DNA from: an uncultured Paracoccaceae bacterium
GTDB taxonomy: Bacteria > Pseudomonadota > Alphaproteobacteria > Rhodobacterales > Rhodobacteraceae
Direction: 5' to 3'
NCBI GenBank assembly: GCA_947498415.1
Contig: CANMKB010000001.1
Coordinates: 558,001-622,000, forward strand
Length of the DNA stretch: 64,000 nucleotides
The notes below the pieces were generated by a model that was given only the letters and a program-made list of their open reading frames with translations, did no database searches and was not told where the DNA came from. Made by a program: the position numbers and the translations under genes. This document shows, piece by piece, positions 1-11,054 of this stretch; position 1 is the stretch's first letter; the number at the start of each line of letters is the position of its first letter.

Positions 1-1566
1 GCAGGGCAATTTGCGACACGCAATGCAGCACATGAAATCGAAGTAGCAAGGTTGATCCAAGAACAGTCTGGTGTTCCGACAACGTGCTCTCATCATCTTT
101 CAGCAAAATTGAATGGGCCAAAGCGGGCGTTGACGGCCGTGTTGAATGCAAGGTTGATTGGCATGATTGATGAGTTGATCACTCGTGCCTCGGAGCGGCT
201 TAAAGACTTGGGTGTTAAAGCTCCATTGATGGTGGTGCGTGGCGACGGTGCCTTGATCAGTGCGGACAGTGCTCGGGAACGTCCAATTGAAACGATCCTT
301 AGTGGGCCAGCCGCGTCGCTTGTGGGGGCGCATTGGCTTTCACAGCAGGACACAGCGTTGGTCAGTGATATTGGTGGAACGACAACTGATGTTGCCATGT
401 TGCGCGGCGGGCGACCTTCGATTGACCTAAACGGTGCAAAGGTGGGGGAGCACCGCACAATGGTCGAGGCCGTTGCCATGCGCACGTTTGGTTTGGGCGG
501 TGACAGTCAGGTGCACATGCCCAAAGATGGGCTAAGACGTAAAGTTCATTTGGGCCCTAACCGTGTTGTGCCAATCGCACTCTTCGCTGACAGTCACCCT
601 GAATTGGCGCATCGGGTGCTAGATTATCAACTGTCGCGTCCTGTCCCCGGCGCTTATGATGGGCAGTTCATCATCCCCGTTTTGAACGCGGCGCGTGAGG
701 GGCTTTCACAACGGGCTGATGCATTGTTGGAGCGGGTTGCTGATACGGCTTGGTCGCTTGAAGAGCTTGTTACGTCACGATTGCAGAGAACAGCTTTAAA
801 AGAACTTGTCGCACGTGGATTGGTTCAGCTGGTTGGGGTGACCCCAACGGATGCTTGCCATGTCTTGGAGCTGCAGAACTCTTGGGATCGCAATGCGTCT
901 GTTAAAGCACTTTCTTTGTTTGCGATGAGCCGTAGTGGATCAGGGGATCGGCTGGCGAATGATGAAAATGAACTGGCCGAAATGATATTGGCTCAGCTTG
1001 TTGATCAATCCAAAATCGCCTTGTTAGAGACTGTTTTTGCCGAAGATGGCTCGTTTGACTCACCATCAAAGGAACTTGCCCGCAACCCTTTGCTCCATGC
1101 CGGATTGACGGGCTTCAAAGGATTAGTGGAATTCCACGCAAAGCTGGGGGTTCCCTTAATTGCCTTGGGCGCGTCCTCGGGAACCTACTATCCCCAGGTT
1201 GGCAAAGCGATGAATTGCGAAACGGTGCAATGTGAACACGCGGATGTGGCAAACGCCATTGGCGCTGTTGTTGGACAAGTCATGGTGAAACGTTCGGGCA
1301 CCATCACAAGCCCCACCGAAGGTGTGTTCAGATTGCATGTGGGGGATGTGCCACAAGACTACGCATTGGCAAAAGATGCCATGGATGCTTTGGAAGATTT
1401 GCTATCCCACGATGTTTTGCAAAGTGCGCAGGGCATGGGGGTTGAAGACATCAATCTTACGGCAGATCGGCAGATCAAACAGGCCTCTGTCGAAGGGCAA
1501 GAAACCTTTGTCGAAGCTGTGATAGAAGTCACGGCGATGGGCCGGCCGCGCATCGCGACCGGCTAG
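1..1566 (+). CDS. Hydantoinase/oxoprolinase family protein (5' end outside window)
   Basis: Frame 1 is open from base 1 (AGQFATRNAAHEIEVARLI...) and continues into the listed ORF; 'VSDIGGTTTDVAML' is a HyuA-type ATPase motif. Confidence 0.85.
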   Translation, partial: AGQFATRNAAHEIEVARLIQEQSGVPTTCSHHLSAKLNGPKRALTAVLNARLIGMIDELITRASERLKDLGVKAPLMVVRGDGALISADSARERPIETILSGPAASLVGAHWLSQQDTALVSDIGGTTTDVAMLRGGRPSIDLNGAKVGEHRTMVEAVAMRTFGLGGDSQVHMPKDGLRRKVHLGPNRVVPIALFADSHPELAHRVLDYQLSRPVPGAYDGQFIIPVLNAAREGLSQRADALLERVADTAWSLEELVTSRLQRTALKELVARGLVQLVGVTPTDACHVLELQNSWDRNASVKALSLFAMSRSGSGDRLANDENELAEMILAQLVDQSKIALLETVFAEDGSFDSPSKELARNPLLHAGLTGFKGLVEFHAKLGVPLIALGASSGTYYPQVGKAMNCETVQCEHADVANAIGAVVGQVMVKRSGTITSPTEGVFRLHVGDVPQDYALAKDAMDALEDLLSHDVLQSAQGMGVEDINLTADRQIKQASVEGQETFVEAVIEVTAMGRPRIATG

Positions 1567-1570
1567 CTTA

Positions 1571-2071
1571 CTATCCGTTGCGTTTTGGCAGAACCCAGTC
1601 GGGTCTTGGGAAGTGGCAGGTGTAGCCACCTTTATTCTTTTCCAAGTAATCTTGGTGATATTCTTCAGCTACCCAGAAATCACTCGCGGGCTCAACTTCG
1701 GTCACAACTTTACCCGGCCAAAGGCCAGAGGCATCAACATCAGCGATCGTATCAAGCGCAACTTCTTTTTGCGCGTCGTCTACGTAGTAAATGGCTGAAC
1801 GGTAAGACGTTCCGACATCGTTACCTTGGCGGTTTGCTGTGGTTGGATCATGAATCTGAAAGAAAAATTCCAAGATTTCCCGATAAGACGTAACAGCTGG
1901 GTCAAATTTGATTTCGATCCCTTCGGCATGTGTGCCGTGGTTGCGATAAGTCGCATTAGGCACGTCACCGCCGGTATAACCCACACGGGTTGCCAATACG
2001 CCCTTTTGCTTCCGGATTAAATCTTCCATGCCCCAAAAGCATCCACCGGCCAGAACTGCGCGTTCACTCAT
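1571..2071 (-). CDS. msrA: Peptide-methionine (S)-S-oxide reductase MsrA
   Basis: [17 protein letters not shown] active-site motif and overall MsrA pattern. Confidence 0.95.
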   Translation of the reverse strand: MSERAVLAGGCFWGMEDLIRKQKGVLATRVGYTGGDVPNATYRNHGTHAEGIEIKFDPAVTSYREILEFFFQIHDPTTANRQGNDVGTSYRSAIYYVDDAQKEVALDTIADVDASGLWPGKVVTEVEPASDFWVAEEYHQDYLEKNKGGYTCHFPRPDWVLPKRNG

Positions 2072-2562
2072 GATACATCCTCAACTTGGTCTAAATAGGC
2101 AGCATATCCTTCGGACGCCATGTCATCTCGATGCACGAAACGCAATGATGCCGAGTTGATGCAGTAGCGCAATCCGCCACGGTCCTGCGGACCGTCGGTG
2201 AAGACATGGCCAAGATGGCTATCGCCGTGTTTAGATCTCACTTCCACACGTACCATGCCATGGGTGCTGTCGTGATGTTCCGTGACATTGTCGATGGGCT
2301 TGGTGAAGCTGGGCCAGCCGCATCCACTTTCGTATTTGTCGGAACTGGCAAACAAAGGTTCCCCCGAAACCACGTCTACGTAGATTCCAGGCTCTTTGTT
2401 TTTTAGCAGTTTTCCTGTGCCCGGGCGTTCTGTGCCACTTTCTTGAGTGACCCAGTATTGCTCGTCTGTCAGTTGGGCAATTGCGTTGGGATCTTTGTGA
2501 TAATCGCTCACGAATTCCTCCTGTTCTTTGGGTTCTCTTATCAAATGGGGCGTGATCGACAA
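2068..2562 (-). CDS. msrB: Peptide-methionine (R)-S-oxide reductase MsrB
   Basis: [12 protein letters not shown] and [16 protein letters not shown] motifs; overlaps the msrA start. Confidence 0.95.
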   Translation of the reverse strand: MSITPHLIREPKEQEEFVSDYHKDPNAIAQLTDEQYWVTQESGTERPGTGKLLKNKEPGIYVDVVSGEPLFASSDKYESGCGWPSFTKPIDNVTEHHDSTHGMVRVEVRSKHGDSHLGHVFTDGPQDRGGLRYCINSASLRFVHRDDMASEGYAAYLDQVEDVS

Positions 2563-2842
2563 TTTGAAATAGGTGTTTCACCGGGTTGAACAACCCGTGA
2601 TACCTGCCCTAGCCGCGCAAAGCGGCGTGGAATATTCAGATCTCGCACCAAATCGGAATGGCCAAATCGATCCCATTCGACGTCGATAAAGACAATGTTT
2701 CTTCATACGCAGGGTTATCGGTTTTGATGCGTTTGATCAATTATGTGTGGTTTTCAAAATTGGTCTGCTCAAATTTGTATTTTTTGGCCATTTTTGGGGT
2801 GTGGGTAGAGGGTTAATCTGGCGAAAACGTTGGACGAGCCCC

Positions 2843-4870
2843 ATGACAAACCCCATGACAAAAACCGCTGAAATTCTACCAAGTGTTTGCCCCCTTGATT
2901 GCCCCGACACCTGCAGTCTGTCGGTTGAGGTTATGGACGGGAAAATCAATAAGGTCAGAGGATCACGTGCCAACCCGTATACAGCTGGCGTGATTTGCAA
3001 AAAGGTAAGCCAAAGTTATCCTGACTTTGTTCATGGGGCTGACCGTTTACAATATCCGCTTAAGAAAACGGATACAGGATTTGCGCGGATTTCATGGGAT
3101 GAGGCGTTGGACCTAGTCCATGGCGGCTTTCAACGAGAGATAGATAAATACGGTGCCGAGGCGGTTATGCCTTTGAACTACGCGGGGCCCCATGGCGAAT
3201 TGGCCGAGGGGTCTATGGACCGGCGGTTCTTTAATCGGTTGGGCGCGACAGAGCTTGATCGCGGGCCGCTGTGTGGTGGAGTTCGGGGCGCGGCTTATGC
3301 CAGCCTATATGGGAACGCACCGGGCATGCCCCCTACACAGGCCGTGCATAGTGATTTGATTATGGTTTGGGGGAACAATGTTACGGTTTCCAATCTGCAT
3401 TTCACACGTGTGATCAACCAAGCCAAAAGAAACGGTGCACGTGTCGTGGTGATCGACCCGCGTCGCACCAAAGTTGCTGCGCAGGCTGATTTGTTTGTGC
3501 CACTCACACCGGGAACGGATGTCATTCTGGGTCTCGCTTTGGCTGCAGAAATTGACAAACGCGGCAAGTTAGACACCGAATTTATCAGCGCGTGGGTCGA
3601 AGGCGCTGAGACGTATCTTTCTGCTGCACATCGCTATTCTGTTTCTGATGTTGTGGATACATGCGGCATCAGTGAAGAACAGTTCTTAACTCTTGTGGAC
3701 TGGATCATAGAGGCAAAGGCCATGTCGACCTGTCTGGGCGTTGGTATTGAACGGAGCCGGTCAGGTGGGGCAGGGTTGCGCACTGCAATGGCGCTGAATG
3801 CTCTAACTGGGCACCATGGCAGGTTGGGGGCTGGCATTGTTGCAAAGTCTGGATTGCATGCCACGAAAACCAGCGATCGCCTTCAGGCCAGCCATCTTAG
3901 GCAGAGCCCGCCGCGTGTATTCAACATCGTGGATGTTGCAGAAAAATTGCTAGATTCGCAGATGGAGACACCTGTCAAAGCAATCATGATTTACAATCAC
4001 AATCCGGTCGCGACACATCCTGATCAGGCTCGCATGATCCAAGCCTTATCGCAGGATGATGTGTTTGTGGTTGGGTGTGATGTCGTGATGACCGACAGCA
4101 TGGCATTGTGCGATGTTGTATTGCCTGCTTGTAGCCATTTTGAGCATGACGATCTGTTTGGCGCATATGGGCAGAATTTTGTTCAGCGCTCGGCGCCTGT
4201 CATACCAAGAGTGGGGGAAAGTTTACCAAACACAGAAATTTTCAGACGGTTGGCGGCAAGGTTTGGCTTTGAAGAACCGGAATTCAAAGAGAGTGATGCA
4301 GAGTTGATGGATTCTGCGATGACAGGTTTGGGTGTTCAGCCAAGTCAGCTACCGCTTGATCGGGCCTTGGAAATGGGCGGCGCAGAGGGGGCTGATGCCA
4401 TTCTGTGCGATAGCGTTCATCCAACGACCCCATCGGGAAAGATTGAGCTGTTTAGCAAAGATCTTGAAAGCAAATTCGATGCAGGGCTTCCCAGGTATAT
4501 AGCTGTTCGATCACAGTATCCGCTTATCCTGATCACGCCTTCCTCGGACAAAAGGATCAATGCAACATTTGGCGGCTGTGCTGAATCCGATCAGGCCGAA
4601 GTTTTGGATATTCACCCAGACGATGCAAAAGCGCGTGGGCTGGTACATGGCCAGCGTGTTATACTGTGGAATGATCAAGCTGAAGTTGCCTTGCAGATCA
4701 ATGTAAACGAAACTGTCCGGCCCGGCGTTGTGAGCAGCCCAAAGGGAACATGGCGGCGATCCAGTTCGACCGGGTTGACCGTGAATGCGTTGATCAGCAG
4801 GGACAGCCGATGTGATCTGATCCGAGGGGCGGCTTACAACGATACTTTCGTCGATGTGCGGGGGGCATGA
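2843..4870 (+). CDS. Molybdopterin-dependent oxidoreductase
   Basis: N-terminal CPLDCPDTCSL...GVICKK Fe-S/Mo-bisPGD signature; start in the listed ORF likely internal (ATG near 2843). Confidence 0.85.
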   Translation: MTNPMTKTAEILPSVCPLDCPDTCSLSVEVMDGKINKVRGSRANPYTAGVICKKVSQSYPDFVHGADRLQYPLKKTDTGFARISWDEALDLVHGGFQREIDKYGAEAVMPLNYAGPHGELAEGSMDRRFFNRLGATELDRGPLCGGVRGAAYASLYGNAPGMPPTQAVHSDLIMVWGNNVTVSNLHFTRVINQAKRNGARVVVIDPRRTKVAAQADLFVPLTPGTDVILGLALAAEIDKRGKLDTEFISAWVEGAETYLSAAHRYSVSDVVDTCGISEEQFLTLVDWIIEAKAMSTCLGVGIERSRSGGAGLRTAMALNALTGHHGRLGAGIVAKSGLHATKTSDRLQASHLRQSPPRVFNIVDVAEKLLDSQMETPVKAIMIYNHNPVATHPDQARMIQALSQDDVFVVGCDVVMTDSMALCDVVLPACSHFEHDDLFGAYGQNFVQRSAPVIPRVGESLPNTEIFRRLAARFGFEEPEFKESDAELMDSAMTGLGVQPSQLPLDRALEMGGAEGADAILCDSVHPTTPSGKIELFSKDLESKFDAGLPRYIAVRSQYPLILITPSSDKRINATFGGCAESDQAEVLDIHPDDAKARGLVHGQRVILWNDQAEVALQINVNETVRPGVVSSPKGTWRRSSSTGLTVNALISRDSRCDLIRGAAYNDTFVDVRGA

Positions 4871-4935
4871 ATTGCATTGTTGAAAGGGTGAGCTTTGATA
4901 GTCTGGCGTTCTAAGACCTCAATACGTAGGAACCG

Positions 4936-6333
4936 ATGGATCAAATCTGGCTCGCCTTTTCTATAGATCGCAGTTCGAACGTTCCGGTGTTTCAGCAAAT
5001 CTGTGATTCCATTCGGTCGCAAATTTCCAGCGGCGCACTTAAGGGCGACACCGTTTTGCCACCGACGCGCAGCTTGGCAACCGAACTGGGTGTGTCACGC
5101 AGCACCGTCGTGACGGCGTATGATCAACTTTGTGCGGAAGGGTATATCGAGGGTCGGCAGGGATCGGGATTTACTATCTGCGAAATTGGGCAGGTTGAAT
5201 TGATTGATACAGGGACGCCAAAACAGCCCGCACCACCTCCCCCCAAGAACCAGCGTGTTTTTCGGGCAGGTGAACCCGATATGCGCCTGTTCCCGCATCG
5301 AAATTGGGCAAAAACAATTGCACGCCAGTGTCGAACAATGCCCGAGTCCTTGGCGGAAGAGGGCCCATTGTTCGGAAACGCAGAGCTGCGCATGGCCATT
5401 GCGCAGCACGTCGCAGAATGGCGGGGCGTGCAAGCGCAACCAGAACAGATCATTGTTACGGCTGGTGCTGGGGATGGGTTGTCACTTTGTCTAAGTGCGC
5501 TTGCCGATGCTGGGGATCATGTCGTGATCGAAGACCCGGGGTATCAACCTCTGCGTCGAATGATCCAAGCACAGGGGCTACGGCCCAAATTTGTCTCTCT
5601 TGATGAGCAAGGCGCGCGCGTGCCGAGGCAATCTGCCAACCTGGCTGTTCTTACACCATCGCATCAGTACCCAATGGGCGGCGCCATGACGCCTCAACGT
5701 CGGCTTGCTTATTTGAATTGGGCGAGGGCCAACAATGCCTGGGTGATCGAGGACGATTACGACAGTGAGTTTCGCTTTGCGGGTCGGCCGATTCCAGCGA
5801 TGGCAGGCTTTGATGAACTACATCGCACTGTATACGTGGGGAGCTTTTCAAAGATCTTTTCGAACGGGATGAGATTAGGATATGTGATCGTCCCGAATGC
5901 GCTTGTCTCAACATTCGCGGAAACGATCCAAAAGGTTGGTCGCCGCGCGAGTCAGATGCCACAAGCACCCCTCGCCGCCTTTATGAATTCTGGCGAGTTC
6001 TACCGACATATTCGGCGAATGCGCCGCACCTATGCGAAACGACGCTCTCACTTGTTGGAATGTCTGCGTGAGGATTTTTCAGAGTTCGGCACGTTCCAGG
6101 ATCATCAAGCAGGGATGCAAATTGCATTTCGTTTGAAAGACGGAATTGATGATCGCACCGCAGCACAAATGGCTTTCGATGCCGGGTTGGAAATCGCGCC
6201 GCTTAGCCAGTTTTGTTCGCGCCCAAATACTCACAATGGTTTGCTGTTGGGGTTTTGTGGTTTTGACACCGATGAGTTGAATGAGGGCCTAGAAACCTTG
6301 CACGGCATTTTAGTGAAACTAGCGCTCAAATAA
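4936..6333 (+). CDS. MocR/PdxR-type GntR-family regulator with aminotransferase-like domain
   Basis: N-terminal GntR wHTH (LPPTRSLATELGVSRSTVVTAYDQLCAEGYIEGRQGSG) fused to class-I aminotransferase fold (DDYDSEFRFAGRPIPAM, SFSKIFSNGMRLGY). Confidence 0.9.
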   Translation: MDQIWLAFSIDRSSNVPVFQQICDSIRSQISSGALKGDTVLPPTRSLATELGVSRSTVVTAYDQLCAEGYIEGRQGSGFTICEIGQVELIDTGTPKQPAPPPPKNQRVFRAGEPDMRLFPHRNWAKTIARQCRTMPESLAEEGPLFGNAELRMAIAQHVAEWRGVQAQPEQIIVTAGAGDGLSLCLSALADAGDHVVIEDPGYQPLRRMIQAQGLRPKFVSLDEQGARVPRQSANLAVLTPSHQYPMGGAMTPQRRLAYLNWARANNAWVIEDDYDSEFRFAGRPIPAMAGFDELHRTVYVGSFSKIFSNGMRLGYVIVPNALVSTFAETIQKVGRRASQMPQAPLAAFMNSGEFYRHIRRMRRTYAKRRSHLLECLREDFSEFGTFQDHQAGMQIAFRLKDGIDDRTAAQMAFDAGLEIAPLSQFCSRPNTHNGLLLGFCGFDTDELNEGLETLHGILVKLALK

Positions 6334-6359
6334 AAAGGGCCGCCCGAGGGCGACCCTTT
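6334..6359. terminator. Bidirectional stem-loop terminator
   Basis: AAAGGGCCGCCC-GA-GGGCGACCCTTT between convergent genes. Confidence 0.75.
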
Positions 6360-6380
6360 AAAACAAATCCGTTCGCGGGA

Positions 6381-6668
6381 TTAGCCGTTCACGCTATCTT
6401 TCAGCGCTTTGGCGATGGTCATTTTCACAACCTTGTCCGCTTCTTTTTTGATTTGCTCACCGGTGGCCGGGTTGCGAACCATGCGCTCTGGACGCTCGCG
6501 GCAGTAGATCTTGCCTACGCCAGGGAGGGTCACTGCGCCGCCTGCCGACACTTCACGGGTGATCAGCGCACAAACAGCTTCTAGCGCAGCACCTGCAGAT
6601 TTTTTGTCGGCGCCCATGTCCTCGGCCAGTGCGGCAACGAGTTGGGTCTTGGTCATCGGCTTTGCCAT
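6381..6668 (-). CDS. HU family DNA-binding protein
   Basis: MTKTQLVAALAEDMGADKKSAGAALEAV...GRNPATGE-like 'RMVRNPATGEQIKKEADKVVKMTIAKALKDSV'. Confidence 0.92.
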   Translation of the reverse strand: MAKPMTKTQLVAALAEDMGADKKSAGAALEAVCALITREVSAGGAVTLPGVGKIYCRERPERMVRNPATGEQIKKEADKVVKMTIAKALKDSVNG

Positions 6669-6800
6669 TTAATGGTCTCCTTAATTCTGCCCGTTTCAAA
6701 GGGCCTCATGGCGGGCATTTAACGGAATATATTCCTTAAGCACAACGAAATGCTGCACGCGTATGCGCAAAAAAATGCAGTTTTCCCCAGTTTTGTTGCA

Positions 6801-8279
6801 TTAGAGGAAAGCAGTTTCGTCAAATGAGCGCAATTTCCGGGAATGAAGCCGTTCGAGCGGCATGTTTCGCAAAAACTCCATCGCACGTATTCCGATCAAT
6901 AAATGACGCGCAACTTGCGATTTGTAGAAGTCAGATGCCATGCCTGGCAGCTTCAATTCACCATGAAGCGGCTTGTCTGAAACACAAAGCAGGGTGCCAT
7001 ATGGCACCCGGAAACGATAGCCATTTGCTGCGATGGTTGCGCTTTCCATATCCAACGCGACAGCGCGAGATTGGCTAAGACGTTGCACCGGGCCGGTGTG
7101 CTCTCGAAGCTCCCAGTTGCGGTTGTCGATGGTGGCGACGGTGCCCGTACGCATGATGCGTTTTAGGTCGTAATCTTTTAGTTCAGTGACATCCGCTACG
7201 GCGTTCTCCAAAGCAATCTGAACCTCAGCAAGTGCTGGGATCGGCACCCACACCGGCAGGTCGTCGTCTAGCACGTGATCTTCGCGCAAATAGGCGTGGG
7301 CGAGTACGAAGTCCCCAAGGCTTTGCGAGTTGCGAAGACCGGCGCAATGGCCAACCATCAACCAGGCGTGTGGGCGCAAAACGGCAATGTGGTCGGTCGC
7401 TGTTTTTGCGTTGCTTGGCCCAACACCAATATTCACCAAAGTGATGCCCGACCCGTTGGCCCGTTTCAGGTGATAGGTCGGCATCTGAGGCTGTTTATCA
7501 ACCGGTGTGATTGGAGCCTCGGCATCCGTGATCTCGACATTCCCAGTTGATACAAAAGACGTGTAGCCGCTTTTGGGGTCAGCCAGCATTTTTCGCGCGT
7601 ATGCTTCGAATTCAGCGACGTAGAACTGGTAGTTCGTGAACAGAACATGGTTTTGGAAGTGCTCTGGGTCCGTCGCCGTATAGTGTGACAGACGCGCCAA
7701 AGAATAATCCACGCGCTGTGCCGTAAAAGGTGAAAGCGGTTTGGTATCTCCGTTTGAAGTGACCAGAACGCCATTCACGATGTCATCGTTGGTGGTCGAC
7801 AGATCAGGCACGTCAAAGATATCGCGTAAGGTAAAGGCAGCGGCACCGTCTTGGGGCACGCTGATCGACTGATCATTGGCTACGGCAAAGTGTACTGGGA
7901 TCGGCGTATCTGATGCGCCGACAATGACGGGCACTTTGTGGTTTTCGATCAAGAGTTCGATCTGTTGTTCCAAATAGTGTCGGAACAAATCTGGTCGTGT
8001 GATGGTGGCGGCATAGGCACCCGGCTCGGCGACATGACCGAAAGACAAACGACTGTCGATCTGGGCGAAACTTGTCGTGGTGATGCGAATTTCGGGGTAG
8101 TAAGCACGGATGCGCTGACCCCGGGGCCCATTTTTCAAAGCATCAGAGAATTCTTTGCATAGGTAGCGTGTGGCGGTTTGATAAAGATCGCACAGGCGGT
8201 CCACCGCGTCTTTTGCGTTGGTAAAGGCCTCAGGGGCTGGAACCGCAGTTGTTGCGGTTGGTATTTCAATCGGTGTCAT
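6801..8279 (-). CDS. amn: AMP nucleosidase
   Basis: Full-length AMP nucleosidase-like protein; phosphorylase domain LVNIGVGPSNAKTATDHIAVLRPHAWLMVGHCAGLR and ALDMESATIAANGYRFRVPYGTLLCVSDKPLHGE. Confidence 0.9.
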   Translation of the reverse strand: MTPIEIPTATTAVPAPEAFTNAKDAVDRLCDLYQTATRYLCKEFSDALKNGPRGQRIRAYYPEIRITTTSFAQIDSRLSFGHVAEPGAYAATITRPDLFRHYLEQQIELLIENHKVPVIVGASDTPIPVHFAVANDQSISVPQDGAAAFTLRDIFDVPDLSTTNDDIVNGVLVTSNGDTKPLSPFTAQRVDYSLARLSHYTATDPEHFQNHVLFTNYQFYVAEFEAYARKMLADPKSGYTSFVSTGNVEITDAEAPITPVDKQPQMPTYHLKRANGSGITLVNIGVGPSNAKTATDHIAVLRPHAWLMVGHCAGLRNSQSLGDFVLAHAYLREDHVLDDDLPVWVPIPALAEVQIALENAVADVTELKDYDLKRIMRTGTVATIDNRNWELREHTGPVQRLSQSRAVALDMESATIAANGYRFRVPYGTLLCVSDKPLHGELKLPGMASDFYKSQVARHLLIGIRAMEFLRNMPLERLHSRKLRSFDETAFL

Positions 8280-10099
8280 ATTTTGGCCTGTATAACGTCT
8301 GTCATTTCAAATTTTGTAACGTCCACCAGCCCAAGGTCGGAAATCCGCAATTCAGGGATCACCACAAGAGCCAGTAGGGAATGCTGCATATAAGCATTGT
8401 TCAGCGTGCAGCCGCAGCTTTCCATGGCATCTACCATGTTTTGGGCATCGGCGGCGACTTCTGCGGCAGGCTTGTCTGACATCAGACCGGCAATTGGAAG
8501 TTTGACCAATGCGATTTCTTGACCATCCTTAAAGACGGTGATGCCGCCGCCGACTTCTCCTAGTCTGTTGGCTGCAAGTGCCATGTTTTCATGATCTGTG
8601 CCGACCACGATCATATGGTGACTGTCGTGTGCAACGGTCGAAGCCATTGCCATTTTGCCGGAATAACCAAATCCGCTGACAAAGCCATTGGTTGTTGTAC
8701 CCAACGCGCGGTGACGTTCGACCAAGGCGATTTGGCACACGTCATTGTCTGGATTCATAAGAACCTGACCGTCCGCAACATCCAGCTCAGCCGTGAGTGC
8801 TTTGGTTGGTGCTTGGTTTTCCACCACACCAATTACATTCGCGACGACGTGATTGGCCCCGTCAGGTGCCGCAATCACAAAGTCTGTAGCTTTGCGTTTT
8901 TTCCCAAGGCGGACCGTTTGGCGAGCATGGCTTGGCCAATTCAGATGAGGGCAAGCCACCAAACATTTGCCATCTTCGGCAACGACCACACCACGTGCGA
9001 TCACCATCTCAATTGGCAATTGGGTGAGGTCGCTGGTCAAAACAACATCTGCGCGCCTTCCGGGTGTGATAGAGCCGATTTCTCGTTCTAATCCAAAATG
9101 AGTTGCAGTGTTGATTGTTGCCATTTGCAGCGCGATCAAGGGGTCACAGCCGCATTCAATGGCATGGCGCACCACGCGGTTCATATGCCCATCATTGACC
9201 AAAGTGCCGGAATGACTGTCATCTGTGCACAATATGAAATTGCGTGGATCTAACCCTTTTTCAGTGATCGCAGTGATTTGGCTTTTGACATCATACCAAG
9301 CCGATCCAAGGCGCATCATAGAGCGCATGCCTTGTCTTACTCGCGTGATCGCATCTGATTCACAGGTGCCTTCGTGATCATCGGCAGGACCGCCAGCGAC
9401 ATAGGCGTGAAATGCTGGCCCAAGGTCGGGTGACGCATAATGGCCCCCAACCGTTTTGCCAGCCAGCTGGGTGGCTGCGATCTCCGCCAGCATCTTTGGG
9501 TCGGCGTTGCTGACACCGGGGAAATTCATCATTTCGCCAAGGCCGATGATGCCTGGCCACTTCATGGCCTCTGCTACATCGTCGACTGAGATTTCAAAGC
9601 CGGTTGTTTCCAGGCCGGGTGCGCTGGGCGCACAGCTGGGCATTTGGGTGTAGATGTTGATGGGCTGCATGAGCGCTTCGTCATGCATCATTCTCACACC
9701 TTCGAGGCCCAACACATTTGCGATTTCATGTGGATCAGTGAACATTGACGTGGTGCCATGAGGTATGACAGCCCGTGCAAATTCAGCAGGAGTGAGCATG
9801 CCGCTTTCAATATGCATGTGACCATCACACAAGCCGGGAACCATAAAACGACCCTCGGCTTCGATGATTTGCGTATCTTCGCCAATACAATGGGATGCGT
9901 CGCGGCCTACAAATGCGATGCGGCCTTCGGCAATAGCAATATCATGATCTACTAAAATCTCGCGGCTATGTACGTTCACCCAGCGGCCTTTGCGAATGAC
10001 CATATCAGCGACATCGCGTCCAGCGGCGACGTTAACCAAGCGAGGGGCAACTTCGGCCCAAGTTTTGATGTTGTTCTGCTCCATGTCCCAAGGTGACAC
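8276..10099 (-). CDS. ade: Adenine deaminase
   Basis: Amidohydrolase motifs (GLCDGHMHIESGMLTPAEFARAVIPHGTTSMFTDPHEIANVLG) typical of Ade; overlaps amn by 4 nt. Confidence 0.92.
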   Translation of the reverse strand: MSPWDMEQNNIKTWAEVAPRLVNVAAGRDVADMVIRKGRWVNVHSREILVDHDIAIAEGRIAFVGRDASHCIGEDTQIIEAEGRFMVPGLCDGHMHIESGMLTPAEFARAVIPHGTTSMFTDPHEIANVLGLEGVRMMHDEALMQPINIYTQMPSCAPSAPGLETTGFEISVDDVAEAMKWPGIIGLGEMMNFPGVSNADPKMLAEIAATQLAGKTVGGHYASPDLGPAFHAYVAGGPADDHEGTCESDAITRVRQGMRSMMRLGSAWYDVKSQITAITEKGLDPRNFILCTDDSHSGTLVNDGHMNRVVRHAIECGCDPLIALQMATINTATHFGLEREIGSITPGRRADVVLTSDLTQLPIEMVIARGVVVAEDGKCLVACPHLNWPSHARQTVRLGKKRKATDFVIAAPDGANHVVANVIGVVENQAPTKALTAELDVADGQVLMNPDNDVCQIALVERHRALGTTTNGFVSGFGYSGKMAMASTVAHDSHHMIVVGTDHENMALAANRLGEVGGGITVFKDGQEIALVKLPIAGLMSDKPAAEVAADAQNMVDAMESCGCTLNNAYMQHSLLALVVIPELRISDLGLVDVTKFEMTDVIQAKI

Positions 10100-10258
10100 G
10101 CACTCAGGGTGGGATCAAGCGGTGCAATGCGGACGTGAACGCAAAACACTTTCAAGTTAAGACGAACGACCCAAACGCAGAGGGGTCGCACACCAAGTTC
10201 GCTGGTGTTTTAGGGGCAAGTGATTAAAATCGATTTCAATGCAAACACGGGCCAAGAC

Positions 10259-10561
10259 ATGACTTTTGAAAATTCTGATGTGAAACCGATAGTCGTGATC
10301 TCGTACTGTGTTGGGTGCAATTGGCTTTTGCGGGCCAGCTGGATGTCACAAGAACTGCTTTCGACGTTTGCAGAAGAGCTTGGCGGCGTGACGTTGATGC
10401 CTTCTGACATTGGCGGCACCTTCGAAATTCGTATTGCGTCGCACGTGTTGTGGGAACGTAAACGGGACGGGGGTTTTCCCGATGTGAAAGCACTAAAGTC
10501 CCTTGTTAGAGACTATATTGATCCCGATAAAACGCTAGGTCATATCGATCGCGCGACTTAA
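10259..10561 (+). CDS. SelT/SelW/SelH (Rdx) family protein, Cys form
   Basis: ISYCVGCNWLLRASWMSQELL...GGTFEI redox CxxC motif; internal ATG chosen. Confidence 0.8.
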   Translation: MTFENSDVKPIVVISYCVGCNWLLRASWMSQELLSTFAEELGGVTLMPSDIGGTFEIRIASHVLWERKRDGGFPDVKALKSLVRDYIDPDKTLGHIDRAT

Positions 10562-10574
10562 GGCAGGTGCAAAT

Positions 10575-11006
10575 TTGGCAACGATTCATGATTTAGAACG
10601 CTTTGTGATGCCTCAGGAAATCACGCATGCGACTGCTTTGCGTGAAACGCGAATGGGCATGAAGGTGAGCCATTGGATTTGGTGGGAGTTCCCCCAATTG
10701 CGTGGCTTGGGGAAATCAAAGAGGGCACATGACTACGGGATCATCGATTTCGACGAGGCGGCGCGATACCTAGCGCATCCGGTGTTGGGCCCGCGCCTGA
10801 TGGAGATGTGCATGGCGTTACTATTGCATCCAGATAAGTCTGCCGAAGCTATTTTAGGGCCAGTCGATGCACAAAAGGTACGTAGCATGGCGACGCTTTT
10901 TTCAGCAGTGCCGGGGGCACCCCAGGTCTTTGACGACATCTTGAAGGTGTTTTTCTTGGGTTACGGTTGTCAGCAGACCTTAGATCAGATCGCTGATGAT
11001 ATTTAA
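10575..11006 (+). CDS. DUF1810 family protein
   Basis: HWIWWEFPQLRGLGKSKRAHDYGI..EAARYLAHPVLGPRL pattern. Confidence 0.85.
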   Translation: MATIHDLERFVMPQEITHATALRETRMGMKVSHWIWWEFPQLRGLGKSKRAHDYGIIDFDEAARYLAHPVLGPRLMEMCMALLLHPDKSAEAILGPVDAQKVRSMATLFSAVPGAPQVFDDILKVFFLGYGCQQTLDQIADDI

Positions 11007-11054
11007 GGTTAAGCCGGGCTTGCATGATGGTTGGGAAATGCGCAATTTGGCGCC

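Noticed and set aside
93-485. Many antisense ORFs of 60-166 aa opposite clear genes (e.g. 93..485 -, 8591..9091 +, 14362..14880 +, 29282..29728 +, 30028..30681 +, 33680..34519 +, 44405..44944 +).
   Set aside because: They shadow well-supported genes in the opposite frame, have low-complexity or Arg/Cys/Ser-rich translations and no family motif.
10259-10561. Possible selenoprotein (SelW/SelT family).
   Set aside because: The redox motif is CVGC with no in-frame TGA; this is the cysteine form.
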